Positions 34,812 to 44,947 of a stretch of DNA of 64,000 nucleotides are shown here, piece by piece. The notes under the pieces were generated by a model that saw nothing but the letters and a program-made list of their open reading frames with translations, had not been told where the DNA came from and did no database searches. This DNA comes from Mesorhizobium sp. M2D.F.Ca.ET.226.01.1.1. GTDB taxonomy: Bacteria > Pseudomonadota > Alphaproteobacteria > Rhizobiales > Rhizobiaceae. Location: the NCBI RefSeq assembly GCF_004022705.2, contig NZ_RZOY02000012.1, forward strand, positions 123,208 to 187,207, in the 5' to 3' direction. Position 1 is the first letter of the stretch; every line of letters begins with the position of its first letter. The position numbers were made by a program, and so were the translations under genes.

Positions 34812-36245
34812 TACATTCAGCAGCAGATACTCCCGCTCCCACGGGCTGATCACTTCCATGAAGGTCTCGAACTCGGCGCGCTTGATCGCGGTGTAGGTGG
34901 CGGCGAAGGATTTGCCGAGGATGGCACCGAGCTCTTTGTCGTCCTCAAACAGGCCGACGGCTTCCAGAAGGCCGCGCGGCAGGTCGATTTCATCCGCATT
35001 GGCGGTCGTCAGCACCGGTGGTTCCGCCTTGATCTTGTTGTTCATGCCGACCAGCCCGCAGGCGAGCGACGCGGCCAACGCCAGATAGGGGTTGGCGTCC
35101 GAGGATGGGATGCGGTTTTCGACGCGCCGCGCCGCCGGGTCGGAGCGCGGCACTCGGAAGGCGGTGGTGCGGTTGTCATAGCCCCATTTGTTGTTGACCG
35201 GGGCCGAGGCCTGTTGGGTCAGCCTGCGGTAGGAATTCACGTAGGGCGCGAACATCACCAGCGCGTTTGGCACATGCTTCTGCATGCCGCCGATGAAATG
35301 GAAGAATGCGTCGGTCTCGGAGCCGTCCTCGGCCGAAAAAATGTTGCGGCCGGTTTTCTTGTCAACCACCGACTGGTGGATATGCATGGCCGAGCCCGGC
35401 TGCCCCTGGATCGGCTTTGCCATGAAGGTGGCGTAGATCTCGTGCTTCAGCGCCGCCTCGCGGATCGTGCGCTTGAACATGAACACCTGGTCGGCGAGCT
35501 CGATCGGATTGCCGTGGCGCAAGTTGATCTCGAGCTGGCCGGCGCCCTCTTCGTGGATCAGCGTGTCGATCTCCAGGCCCTGCCGTTCCGAGAAATGGTA
35601 GATGTCGTCGATCAACTCGTCGAATTCGTTGACGCCGGCTATCGAATAGCCGGCACCGCCGCCGATCGGCCGTCCCGAGCGCCCGACGGGCGGCGTCAGC
35701 GGATAGTCCGGATCGGGGTTCTTGCGCACCAGATAGAACTCGATCTCGGGCGCCACGACCGGTTTGAGCCCACGCTCGTCATAGGCGGCAAGCACACGCT
35801 TCAGAACGTTGCGCGGCGTGAACTCGACCGAGCGGCCGTCCTGGTGCACGAGATCGCAGATCACTGCTGCCGTCGGGTCCTCTTCCCAGGGCACCACAGT
35901 CAGCGTCGAGAGATCGGGCAGAAGCTTCAGGTCGCCGTCATCCTCGGGATAATGGAAGCCGTTGCCGTCCTCGGGATAGCCGCCGGAGATCGTCGTCATG
36001 AACACGGCCGAGGGCAGCGCCAGCGACGTGTTGGAGGTGAATTTCTTCGACGGCATCATCTTGCCGCGGGCAACGCCGGCCTGGTCGGGCGTGATGCATT
36101 CGATGTCCTCGATGCCGCGCCATTCGAGCCATTCGCTGGCTTCCTTCCAGTTCCTCACACCGCGCTGGTTTTTCAGGAAAGCAGGCGTGCGGGTGCGTCC
36201 CCCCCGGCTTGACGGACGGACTTCCTTTTTTTCAGGCGGCATCAT
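34809..36245 (-). CDS. puuA: Glutamine synthetase family protein, gamma-glutamylpolyamine synthetase-like
   Basis: The product has 478 residues. It carries the GS catalytic domain: VAPEIEFYLVRKNPD, then EEGAGQLEINLRHG, GSAMHIHQSVVDKKTG, NSYRRLTQ and RVENRIPSSDANPYLALAAS. It lacks the Tyr-adenylylation tail of GlnA and resembles PuuA, which joins glutamate to putrescine. Neighbouring puuB-like oxidase and potFGHI transport genes fit polyamine use. The stop codon TAG (34809-34811) overlaps the GGGGAGTA array. Symbol given by similarity. Confidence 0.8.
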   Translation of the reverse strand: MMPPEKKEVRPSSRGGRTRTPAFLKNQRGVRNWKEASEWLEWRGIEDIECITPDQAGVARGKMMPSKKFTSNTSLALPSAVFMTTISGGYPEDGNGFHYPEDDGDLKLLPDLSTLTVVPWEEDPTAAVICDLVHQDGRSVEFTPRNVLKRVLAAYDERGLKPVVAPEIEFYLVRKNPDPDYPLTPPVGRSGRPIGGGAGYSIAGVNEFDELIDDIYHFSERQGLEIDTLIHEEGAGQLEINLRHGNPIELADQVFMFKRTIREAALKHEIYATFMAKPIQGQPGSAMHIHQSVVDKKTGRNIFSAEDGSETDAFFHFIGGMQKHVPNALVMFAPYVNSYRRLTQQASAPVNNKWGYDNRTTAFRVPRSDPAARRVENRIPSSDANPYLALAASLACGLVGMNNKIKAEPPVLTTANADEIDLPRGLLEAVGLFEDDKELGAILGKSFAATYTAIKRAEFETFMEVISPWEREYLLLNV

Positions 36246-36381
36246 TCACCAGATTGTGTTGCGGATTTCGGACTATAGCCGGGCGCCACCGGGGAAGGGA
36301 AGGGGAGGTCGTCGCAGTCGCGGCAGTGGGAGGCCTTTGCTCAACCGCTTCTGACTGGCGACGGCCCCCGACAAGGTCTAG

Positions 36382-37125
36382 ATGAGCCTATCCGAAAGTC
36401 GAGTGTCTTCCATGTCCGTTCCACGTTTGACGACAATCGGCTTCGATGCCGACGACACGCTGTGGCAGAATGAGCAGTTCTTCCGCGGCACGGAGAGGCG
36501 CCTCACCGGCTTGCTGATGCAATATGGCGACCATGAGCAAATCGCTGGGAAGCTGCTGGCGGCGGAGAAGCGAAACCTCGCCCTTTATGGCTTCGGGATC
36601 AAGGGCTTCACCTTGTCGATGATCGAGACGGCGGTCGAGGTCACCAATGGCGAGGTGTCCGGTACGGTTATCGGCGAGATCCTTGCCGCGGGCCGCGAGA
36701 TGCTCAGCCATCCGATCGAGCCGCTGCCCCATGCGCGTGAAACCGTCGAGAAACTCGCCGGTGCCTACCGGCTGATCCTGATCACCAAGGGCGACCTCTT
36801 CGACCAGGAACGCAAGCTGGCGCAATCGGGACTGGGCGAGCTTTTCGACGCCGTCGAGATCGTCAGCGACAAGAGCGCGGCCACCTATGCCCGCATATTC
36901 AGCCGCCATGGCGACGGACCGCACAAGAGCATGATGGTTGGCAACTCTCTCAAGTCGGACGTGGTGCCGGCCATTGAGGCAGGGGGCTGGGGCATTCATG
37001 TGCCGCATGAATTGACTTGGGCGGTCGAGCATGCCGAGGCGCCGGTGACGGCGCCGCGTTTCCGGCGGATCGCCGATCTGAGCGAGTTACCGGCGCTGAT
37101 AGAGCGCATCGCCACAGCGGGCTAA
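36382..37125 (+). CDS. HAD-family hydrolase
   Basis: The product has 247 residues. Motif I is TIGFDADDTLWQ (nucleophile Asp and general acid Asp). Motif II is LILITKG, motif III includes the Lys in VSDKSAATY, and motif IV is MMVGNSLKSDVVPAIEAG. A phosphatase is likely; substrate unknown. AAGG 5 nt before the ATG at 36382 supports this start. An ATG at 36412, closer to the conserved SVPRLTTIGFD, is the alternative. It is convergent with the receiver protein gene. Confidence 0.8.
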   Translation: MSLSESRVSSMSVPRLTTIGFDADDTLWQNEQFFRGTERRLTGLLMQYGDHEQIAGKLLAAEKRNLALYGFGIKGFTLSMIETAVEVTNGEVSGTVIGEILAAGREMLSHPIEPLPHARETVEKLAGAYRLILITKGDLFDQERKLAQSGLGELFDAVEIVSDKSAATYARIFSRHGDGPHKSMMVGNSLKSDVVPAIEAGGWGIHVPHELTWAVEHAEAPVTAPRFRRIADLSELPALIERIATAG

Positions 37126-37154
37126 CGACGTTCGGGGATGTATCCCGAAACGCG

Positions 37155-37604
37155 CTAGCCGCGCCCGACCAGGCGATCCACCACCGGTTGCAGTCGGTCG
37201 GGCGTGATCGGCTTGGCAACCACCGCATCCACCACGCCCGACACGCCAAGGCTTTCCGGCGTGCCATTGCTGGTTGAGAGCAGGATCACCGCGGGCAGCG
37301 GCTTGCCTGAGACCCGCCGCAGCGCGTCGATGGCGGACATCAGCCGGTCGCAATCCTTGTTGTCGGACCCGCCGTCCAGGATCACGGCGCCGGGCAGATG
37401 GCCAGCCAGGGCTTTCTCGGCAGTCTCGGGCGATTCCGAAATCGGCTTCAGCCCCGACTTCTCGACGATCTTCGACACCACGACCCGGTTGATCGACGAC
37501 TTTCCGACGACCAGCACCTTGGAAAAATCCGCCGCCCTCGCGCTAGCGCGGATGGCAGGTTTCAGGTGTTTTTCGGAGGGGTCGTCACGGTCGGCGGGAC
37601 ACAT
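37155..37604 (-). CDS. Stand-alone receiver-like (response regulator) protein
   Basis: About 149 residues. The C-terminal 120 residues follow the CheY pattern: VLVVGKSSINRVVVSKIVEKSG, then GAVILDGGSDNKDCDRLMSAID and VVDAVVAKPITPDRLQPVVDRLV with the conserved Lys. The acidic pocket after the first strand is replaced (GKSS instead of DD), and the phospho-acceptor is probably the Asp in ILDGG. Phosphorylation may be weak or absent. No output domain. The start is uncertain: the frame stays open to 37757, but that extension is not family-like. Confidence 0.7.
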   Translation of the reverse strand: MCPADRDDPSEKHLKPAIRASARAADFSKVLVVGKSSINRVVVSKIVEKSGLKPISESPETAEKALAGHLPGAVILDGGSDNKDCDRLMSAIDALRRVSGKPLPAVILLSTSNGTPESLGVSGVVDAVVAKPITPDRLQPVVDRLVGRG

Positions 37605-37773
37605 CGGTGGGCGGGCACTCTGGTTCAATGCAGGGTTGAAACCTGAGGCACAATTGGGTGAGTTCGCGGCCGGTGTCAAGCTGAAACGGTCGTCATCGAG
37701 AATAAAGCAAGAAATTCCCGAATTCAGCACAAGTCGTGTCTCGCACGACGAAGGCAAACCGAAAAAATGCGAT

Positions 37774-37804
37774 AGTCTCCCGAACGTATAGCGCGCGGGA
37801 GACT
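37774..37804 (-). terminator. Hairpin downstream of the aceA operon
   Basis: agtctcccg (37774-37782) pairs perfectly with cgggagact (37796-37804). On the - strand a T-run follows about six bases later. It lies 26 nt after the stop of the small gene at 37830 and so probably ends the aceA transcript. Confidence 0.6.
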
Positions 37805-37829
37805 TTTCGCCGAGACTGTTGACGTTACG

Positions 37830-38072
37830 TCAAGTGTGACTCTGCTGGGTAACGATCACCGGGATCAGAAGGTCACCCCAGTTGCCGTCGCCGCCATGGT
37901 GCCTGGCCGAGCGCACCAGTTCCACCGAAACGCCTGCGTCGACTGCCTTCATGACCGACTGGTTGAGCCTGTGCAGATCGTTGGCGAGCATGCGGATCGT
38001 CGCCTGCTGATCGACGCTCATCGCGCTCGATTGCTCTTCTGCTCTTTCCTTGACGCGGCTTATCGATGCCAT
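37830..38072 (-). CDS. Small conserved protein downstream of aceA
   Basis: The product has 80 residues. It is mostly helical and polar, with DQQATIRMLANDLHRLNQSVMKAVDAG and a C-terminal GDLLIPVIV. A very good ribosome site (GAGGAGAAGACC) precedes the ATG, and it follows aceA by 54 nt in the same orientation. Family unknown to me. Position suggests a role tied to glyoxylate metabolism. Confidence 0.7.
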   Translation of the reverse strand: MASISRVKERAEEQSSAMSVDQQATIRMLANDLHRLNQSVMKAVDAGVSVELVRSARHHGGDGNWGDLLIPVIVTQQSHT

Positions 38073-38126
38073 TGGTCTTCTCCTCGATGTGATTGCCCTG
38101 CGGGCGTTTCCTCTGGTTGTTATCCG

Positions 38127-39416
<1,290 letters not shown>

Positions 39417-39585
39417 TGGTCACTCCGGATCGCTTGAAAACTGCTTTGGCCGCACATCGAAAAGGTATGCTTCGCGACGTCTGCGTATGACACCATTTAC
39501 ATTGCAGCGCGAAAGGCAGCGAGAAAAACCAGAAATTTATCCAAGAAATAAAGGAAAAGCTGTGTTGCCATTGACAGGCTGGGTC

Positions 39586-39656
39586 TGTAAATTTGTCACG
39601 ATTGTAAAAGCGTCGGGGCAGGCGCTCGACGCGTTACCCATGTAAATTCTTGTCAA
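39586..39656. promoter_or_regulatory. Two TGTAAATT(C)TTGTCA motifs in the aceA-scfR region
   Basis: tgtaaatttgtcac at 39586-39599 and tgtaaattcttgtcaa at 39641-39656 are near-identical, differing by a one- or two-base insertion. The second ends 11 nt before the scfR start. They are candidates for a binding site of the regulator itself. Confidence 0.4.
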
Positions 39657-39667
39657 GGATGGCTGGG

Positions 39668-41110
39668 ATGGCCGACCAGAAGATCTTTGCCGGGCCGCGG
39701 CTGCGCCGGTTGCGCAACGCCAGGGGCCTGACCCAGACGGCTATGGCCGATGGACTGGGCATCTCGCCCTCCTATCTCAACCTCATCGAGCGCAACCAGC
39801 GGCCGCTGACGGTGCAGCTCATTCTCAAGCTGGCCTCGGTCTACAAGGTCGATCCGCATGAATTGCAGGGAGAGACCAAAGGCTCGATCGCGGCCTTGCG
39901 CGAAGCCTTCAGCGATCCGCTTCTTGCCGGCGAATTGCCTGGCGACCAGGAGCTGATCGACCTCGCCGAGACGGCGCCGAACGCCTCGGCGGCGATGGTA
40001 AAGCTCTTTCGCGCCTATCGCGAGCAGGCCGAACGCCTGTCCGACCTCAACCAGCTTTTGGCCAGGGAGGGCAGGGCGACGGCGCTGTCCGGCACGCGAC
40101 TTCCCGCCGACGAAGTCCACGAAATGTTCGAGCGCCGGCCGAACCACTTCGCTGCGCTGGAAGAGGAGGCGGAGGCCTTCACATCGGTCCTCGACCCCGG
40201 CGATGATCTGTTCGCCGCCCTGAAGGCCTGGCTGAGGCGCGAGCACGGCATCGTCGTCAAGGTGCTGCCGGTCGCCACCATGCCCAACTGGCGCCGCCGC
40301 TACGACCGCCATTCGCGGCGCCTGTTCCTGTCCGAGCGGCTGTCGCCTTTCGACCAGCTGCGCGAAATCGCCATGGAAGCGAGCCTGATCCGCATGTCGG
40401 TGGCCGTCGCCGGCGAGATCCAGGCTCTCAAGCTCGGCACCGACGAAGCGCGCCGGCTTGCCCGCTTCGAACTCGGCCGCTACGCCGCGCACGCCTTGAT
40501 GATGCCCTACCAGGCCTTCCATGCCGCCGCCGTCCGTGCCCGCTACGACATCGACGTCCTGCGTTCCCGCTTCGGCGTCTCGTTCGAACAGGCGGCCAAC
40601 CGCCTGACCATGCTGCAGCGTCCAGGCGCGGCTGGGGTGCCGTTCTTCATGCTGGAGGTCGACAATGCCGGCAATCGTTTCCGCAAGGCCGGCAGCCAGG
40701 GCTATCCGCAAAGCCGCTTCGGCGGCGGCTGTCCCAAACTTCCCGTGCATGCTGTCTTCTCGCAGCCGGGCCAGATCCTGGTCGAGGCGGTGGAAATGCC
40801 TGACGGCGCCGAATTCCTTTGCATCGCCCGCACGCTGGAGGGCCCGCAAGGCGCCTTCTCCGAACGGCCACGGCGCACCGCGCTCCTGCTCGGCTGCGAT
40901 ATCGGCTTTCGCGACGAGATCGTCTATGGCGCGGCGTTGCCGGCGGGAGCGGCCGGCAGGTCCGGGCAGGGTTTCGCCACGCCGGTAGGCCCCGCCTGCC
41001 GGCTTTGCGAGCGCGTCGGCTGCCTGGCCCGCGCCGAACCGCCGGTGACGCGCCCGCTCGGCCTCGACGAGATGGTGACGGGCTTAAGCGCTTTCGATTT
41101 CCAGGGCTGA
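39668..41110 (+). CDS. Short-chain fatty acyl-responsive regulator (ScfR/RamB type)
   Basis: The product has 480 residues. Residues about 9-65 form an XRE-type helix-turn-helix (LRRLRNARGLTQTAMADGLG, then SPSYLNLIERNQRPL). The middle has an IrrE-like zinc-peptidase-type domain, apparently without the HExxH. The C-terminal DUF2083-type part has FGGGCPKLPVH and a Cys cluster, CRLCERVGCLAR. Relatives regulate isocitrate lyase and propionyl-CoA genes in response to acyl-CoA, consistent with divergent aceA. ATG at 39668 has AAGGA 9 nt upstream; an ATG at 39659 would leave almost no spacing. Confidence 0.85.
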   Translation: MADQKIFAGPRLRRLRNARGLTQTAMADGLGISPSYLNLIERNQRPLTVQLILKLASVYKVDPHELQGETKGSIAALREAFSDPLLAGELPGDQELIDLAETAPNASAAMVKLFRAYREQAERLSDLNQLLAREGRATALSGTRLPADEVHEMFERRPNHFAALEEEAEAFTSVLDPGDDLFAALKAWLRREHGIVVKVLPVATMPNWRRRYDRHSRRLFLSERLSPFDQLREIAMEASLIRMSVAVAGEIQALKLGTDEARRLARFELGRYAAHALMMPYQAFHAAAVRARYDIDVLRSRFGVSFEQAANRLTMLQRPGAAGVPFFMLEVDNAGNRFRKAGSQGYPQSRFGGGCPKLPVHAVFSQPGQILVEAVEMPDGAEFLCIARTLEGPQGAFSERPRRTALLLGCDIGFRDEIVYGAALPAGAAGRSGQGFATPVGPACRLCERVGCLARAEPPVTRPLGLDEMVTGLSAFDFQG

Positions 41111-41223
41111 TACACATCGCCCAAACATGCGCATCGGCTGTGGAACCCAGACATGCGCCAAGTAGGGACGTAGCGAGGTTGTCCCACATTTCAGCGAATG
41201 CTGGATCACGCATGGCTGTCTAC

Positions 41224-41302
41224 TTTGCGCTACGCGATTGGGACACGGTCTTGTCGTCTAAGACACAGAATCCCTGTTGTCCCTGGTGCATCGTAGCGCA
41301 AA
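41224..41302. repeat. Inverted-repeat element between scfR and an EamA gene
   Basis: tttgcgctacgcgat (41224-41238) pairs with atcgtagcgcaaa (41290-41302), with two unpaired bases. An inner gggaca-tgtccc pair strengthens the fold. No gene is present. It looks like a small dispersed palindromic repeat or an extended terminator hairpin. Confidence 0.45.
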
Positions 41303-41324
41303 TAACTCGCTGACAGTCCTATCC

Positions 41325-42275
41325 ATGTCCGATACCGCCTCGCCCCGTGCCGCCTTGCCAGTTGTCTCGCCGCGCGAGGAGCGGATCGGCATGCTGCTGG
41401 TCTTTCTTTCGGCGCTCATGTGGAGCTTTGGCGGCACCATCGCCCGTTTCATCCACGTCGAAGACAGCTGGACCGTGGTGTTCTGGCGCTCGCTCTGGGC
41501 CGTGGCTTTCCTCGTCGCCTTCATGGTCTGGCGCGACGGCGGGCGCGGCACCTTGAGGCTCTTCCGCGATATGGGCCTGCCTGGCCTCGGCGTGGCCTTC
41601 TGCTTTGCCACGGCCTCGACAAGCTTTATCGTTGCGCTCGCCTATACGACGGTCGCCAACATCCTGCTGATGCAAGCCGGCGTGCCGCTCCTGGCTGCCT
41701 TGCTCGCCTGGCTTTTGTTTCGCGAGCGCGTGAGCCAGGGCACCTGGATTGCCATCGCCGCTGTCATCGCCGGCGTTGCCATCATGGTCTCGGAATCCCT
41801 GGGCGGCGCCGTCTCGCCGATCGGTGATGGCCTGGCGCTGCTGATCGCGGTGATGTTTTCGTTCGCGACCGTGATCACCCGGCGCTTTTCCCATGTGCGC
41901 ATGGTGCCGGCCACCTGTCTCGGCGCGCTGCTTGCCGGTGTTTTTGCAGCAACCCAGGCCACGGAATTCTCGGTCTCCGCGCGCGACATGGGCTTTCTCT
42001 TTGCCTTCGGCGTCATCAACCTCGGCGTCGGCCTCGCTTTCTTCGCCATGGGCGCGCGGCTGGTGCCGGCGGCGATCGCGGCACTGCTTGGCACCTTCGA
42101 GCCGATACTCGGACCGATCTGGGTCTGGCTTGTCCATTCCGAGGTGCCGTCGCTGCGCACCATCATCGGCGGCATGATCGTGGTCACGGCGCTGCTCGTC
42201 CATATCGGCCTGGAGTTCAAACGCCAGGCGCGGCCGGCGCGTCCCGGCATCACCGGCCTGCCGTCCCCCAATTGA
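41325..42275 (+). CDS. EamA/DMT-family transporter
   Basis: The product has 316 residues. About ten membrane helices form two EamA repeats: MLLVFLSALMWSFGGTIARF in the first and GDGLALLIAVMFSFATVITRR in the second. The second repeat ends with LGTFEPILGPIWVWLV, a typical DMT signature. It is probably an inner-membrane exporter or importer of a small metabolite; substrate unknown. ATG at 41325 begins the polar N-terminal tail; an upstream ATG-in-frame region to 41277 has no ribosome site. Confidence 0.85.
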   Translation: MSDTASPRAALPVVSPREERIGMLLVFLSALMWSFGGTIARFIHVEDSWTVVFWRSLWAVAFLVAFMVWRDGGRGTLRLFRDMGLPGLGVAFCFATASTSFIVALAYTTVANILLMQAGVPLLAALLAWLLFRERVSQGTWIAIAAVIAGVAIMVSESLGGAVSPIGDGLALLIAVMFSFATVITRRFSHVRMVPATCLGALLAGVFAATQATEFSVSARDMGFLFAFGVINLGVGLAFFAMGARLVPAAIAALLGTFEPILGPIWVWLVHSEVPSLRTIIGGMIVVTALLVHIGLEFKRQARPARPGITGLPSPN

Positions 42276-42618
42276 AGTTGAGAGTCTTCCCCCATTGACA
42301 ACCCCGCTGCCGGACGGGCAGGCTGCGATCACGGCAACAATAAGACAGGCGTATCTTGCCAAGTGTCTCTGCCGGCCTGACTAAGGCCGGACAACATCGT
42401 TGTATCTCTGCCCACGCCACGGCGAACGCCGCTGACGCCGCCCGGATACCTTATAAGGGCACGCCGCGGGAGGTCTTCGACCACCGACCGGCAACCCGGC
42501 GCAGCGCCGACAGGAAGCGCTTGTTGCCCTCCGGAAAGCTCAACAATCTGAACCAAACGCCGGTCCGCGCTCTTATCGCGACGAGCCGGCACGGGAACAC
42601 TCACCAAAGGAGAACATC
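42276..42618. promoter_or_regulatory. Leader region of the pot operon with a perfect hairpin
   Basis: This 343-bp gap holds no convincing gene. A perfect 7-bp stem with 5-nt loop, ccggcct-gacta-aggccgg, lies at 42372-42390 without a T-run. It may be the 5' leader of potF or the end of the EamA transcript. Confidence 0.4.
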
Positions 42619-43716
42619 ATGATCCGCAAAGCTCTATGGCTTTCGGCGACGTCGATATTTCTGACGCTTTTCACGGCAGGCGGCCATGCCGAGGACCGCG
42701 TCGTCAACGTCTATAACTGGTCGGACTATATCGACAGCTCGATCATTGACGACTTCACCAAGAAGACCGGGATCAAGGTCGTCTACGACACCTTCGATTC
42801 CAACGAAATCCTGGAGACCAAGCTGCTTGCCGGCGGCAGCGGCTATGACGTCGTGGTGCCCAGCGCCAACTTCCTGGCGCGCCAGATCCAGGCGGGCGTG
42901 TTCCAGAAGCTGGATAAGTCGAAGCTGCCGAACATCTCCAACATGTGGGACGTCATCTCCGAACGCACCGCCAAATACGATCCGGGCAACGAATATTCGG
43001 TCAACTACATGTGGGGCACGGTCGGCCTCGGCTATAACGTCAAGAAGGTCCAGGCCGCTCTCGGCACCGACAAGATCGACAGCTGGGACACGTTCTTCAA
43101 TCCGGACAAGCTGGCCAAGCTGAAGGATTGCGGCGTCTATGTGCTGGATTCTCCCGCCGACATCATTCCGGCGGCGCTGAAATATCTCGGCCTCGACCCC
43201 AACAGCACCTCGCCGGATGACATTGCCAAGGCCGAGGAAGCGTTGCTCAAGGTCCGCCCCTACATCCGCAAGTTCCATTCGTCCGAATACATCAACGCTT
43301 TGGCCAACGGCGATATCTGCCTGGCCATCGGCTGGTCGGGCGACGTCTTCCAGGCGCGCAACCGCGCGCAGGAAGCCAAGCAGGGCGTCGAGATCGGCTA
43401 TTCGGTGCCGAAGGAAGGCGCCCAGATGTGGTTCGATCAGATGGCGATCCCGGCGGACGCGCCGCATGTCGCCGACGCGCTTGAGTTCATCAACTACATG
43501 ATGACGCCCGAAGTCATCGCCAAGTCGTCGAACTATGTGCTCTACGCCAACGGTAACAAGGCTTCGCAGCAGTTCGTCGACAAGGCGATCCTGGAAGATA
43601 CTTCGGTCTATCCGGACGCGGAGACGACGAAGAAGCTCTATACCGTGGCGCCATACGATCCCAAGACCCAGCGCGTCATCACGCGCACCTGGACCAAGAT
43701 CGTCACCGGCCAGTAA
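42619..43716 (+). CDS. potF: Polyamine ABC transporter substrate-binding protein
   Basis: The product has 365 residues. Signal peptide about 1-24 (AGGHA-ED). PotF/PotD landmarks: VVNVYNWSDYIDSSIIDDF, then GYDVVVPSANFLARQIQAG, WGTVGLGYNVKKV and IGWSGDVFQARNRAQEA. It captures putrescine or a related polyamine in the periplasm. AAAGGAGAACATC before the ATG is a strong ribosome site. A terminator-like hairpin separates it from potG. Confidence 0.92.
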   Translation: MIRKALWLSATSIFLTLFTAGGHAEDRVVNVYNWSDYIDSSIIDDFTKKTGIKVVYDTFDSNEILETKLLAGGSGYDVVVPSANFLARQIQAGVFQKLDKSKLPNISNMWDVISERTAKYDPGNEYSVNYMWGTVGLGYNVKKVQAALGTDKIDSWDTFFNPDKLAKLKDCGVYVLDSPADIIPAALKYLGLDPNSTSPDDIAKAEEALLKVRPYIRKFHSSEYINALANGDICLAIGWSGDVFQARNRAQEAKQGVEIGYSVPKEGAQMWFDQMAIPADAPHVADALEFINYMMTPEVIAKSSNYVLYANGNKASQQFVDKAILEDTSVYPDAETTKKLYTVAPYDPKTQRVITRTWTKIVTGQ

Positions 43717-43730
43717 GCATTGCGACACGG

Positions 43731-43764
43731 CCCCGGCAGCCATCTGCCGGGGTCGCTTTCTTTT
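43731..43764 (+). terminator. Intercistronic hairpin between potF and potG
   Basis: ccccggcag-ccat-ctgccgggg (43731-43752) is a perfect 9-bp stem, followed by the T-rich tcgctttctttt. Inside the operon it would act as a partial terminator or an mRNA stabiliser, so that the binding protein is made in excess over the membrane components. Confidence 0.75.
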
Positions 43765-43798
43765 GCGGAATTTTTAAAAGAATAACGGAGTGGGGACC

Positions 43799-44938
43799 AT
43801 GAAATCGCTTGGCAGCATCCGCAGGGATTTCGCGCCATGGAACGACCCGAAGGCCAAGCCATACATCCAGTTCGACAAGGTCACCAAGAAGTTCGGTGAC
43901 TTCACCGCCGTCAACAATTTGTCGCTGACCATCTTCGAGCGCGAATTCTTCGCGCTGCTCGGCGCTTCGGGCTGCGGAAAGTCGACGCTGCTGAGGATGC
44001 TCGCCGGCTTCGAGGAACCATCCGCCGGCCGCATCCTGCTCGACGGGCAGGACCTGCGCGGCATCCCGCCCTACAAGCGGCCGGTCAACATGATGTTCCA
44101 GTCCTATGCGCTGTTTCCGCATATGACGGTGGAAAAGAACATCGCCTTCGGCCTGAAGCAGGAAGGCATGCCGGGACCCGACATCGAAAGGCGCGTCGCC
44201 GAGATGCTGAAGCTGGTCAAGCTCGAGCAGTTCGCCAAGCGCAAGCCGCATCAGCTTTCCGGCGGTCAGCGCCAGCGCGTCGCCCTTGCGCGTTCCGTCG
44301 CCAAGCGTCCCAAGGTTCTGCTGCTCGATGAGCCGCTCGGCGCGCTCGACAAGAAGCTGCGCGAGGAAACCCAGTTCGAGCTGATGGACCTGCAGCAGGA
44401 ACTCGGCCTCACCTTCGTCGTCGTCACCCACGACCAGGAGGAGGCCATGACCATGGCCGACCGCATCGCCATCATGGACAAGGGCGAGGTGATGCAGGTG
44501 GCGACGCCTGCCGAGATCTACGAGGCCCCGACCTCGCGCTTCGTGGCGCATTTCGTCGGCAACGTGAACATGTTCGAGGGCAAAGTCGCAGAGCGCACGG
44601 CAAGCACGACGCGCATCACCGGCGCGACCGGCGCTCAGATCGTCGTCGACAATGGCGGCGAGGCCACCGCCGGTTCCGACATCGTCTTCGCGATCCGGCC
44701 GGAGAAGATCAAGGTTTCGTCGAAGAAACCCGCGGATGCCGTCAATGCATTGGAAGGCGAGGTCTATGATGTCGCCTATCTCGGCGACATGACTGTCTAT
44801 CATATCAAGCTGGACGACGGACAGGTCGTGCGGGCGAGCGCGATGAATGCCTCGCGCGTCACCGAGGATCCGCTGACCTGGAACGACCGCGCCTGGGTTT
44901 CCTTCCGGCCCGACGCCGGCGTCGTGCTGACGAGATAG
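43799..44938 (+). CDS. potG: Polyamine ABC transporter ATP-binding protein
   Basis: The product has 379 residues. Walker A GASGCGKST, Q-loop MMFQSYALFPHMTV, signature LSGGQRQRVALARS, Walker B VLLLDEPLGALD and the switch His in VVTHDQEE are all intact. The C-terminal TOBE domain (about 290-379) has FAIRPEKIKV. AACGGAGTGGGGACC precedes the ATG. It energises the PotHI channel. Confidence 0.95.
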   Translation: MKSLGSIRRDFAPWNDPKAKPYIQFDKVTKKFGDFTAVNNLSLTIFEREFFALLGASGCGKSTLLRMLAGFEEPSAGRILLDGQDLRGIPPYKRPVNMMFQSYALFPHMTVEKNIAFGLKQEGMPGPDIERRVAEMLKLVKLEQFAKRKPHQLSGGQRQRVALARSVAKRPKVLLLDEPLGALDKKLREETQFELMDLQQELGLTFVVVTHDQEEAMTMADRIAIMDKGEVMQVATPAEIYEAPTSRFVAHFVGNVNMFEGKVAERTASTTRITGATGAQIVVDNGGEATAGSDIVFAIRPEKIKVSSKKPADAVNALEGEVYDVAYLGDMTVYHIKLDDGQVVRASAMNASRVTEDPLTWNDRAWVSFRPDAGVVLTR

Positions 44939-44947
44939 GAGGCGGAC

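Noticed and set aside
37605..37757. An N-terminal extension of the receiver-like protein.
   Set aside because: The extra 51 residues start with TTG, do not look family-like, and run into the aceA-operon terminator region.
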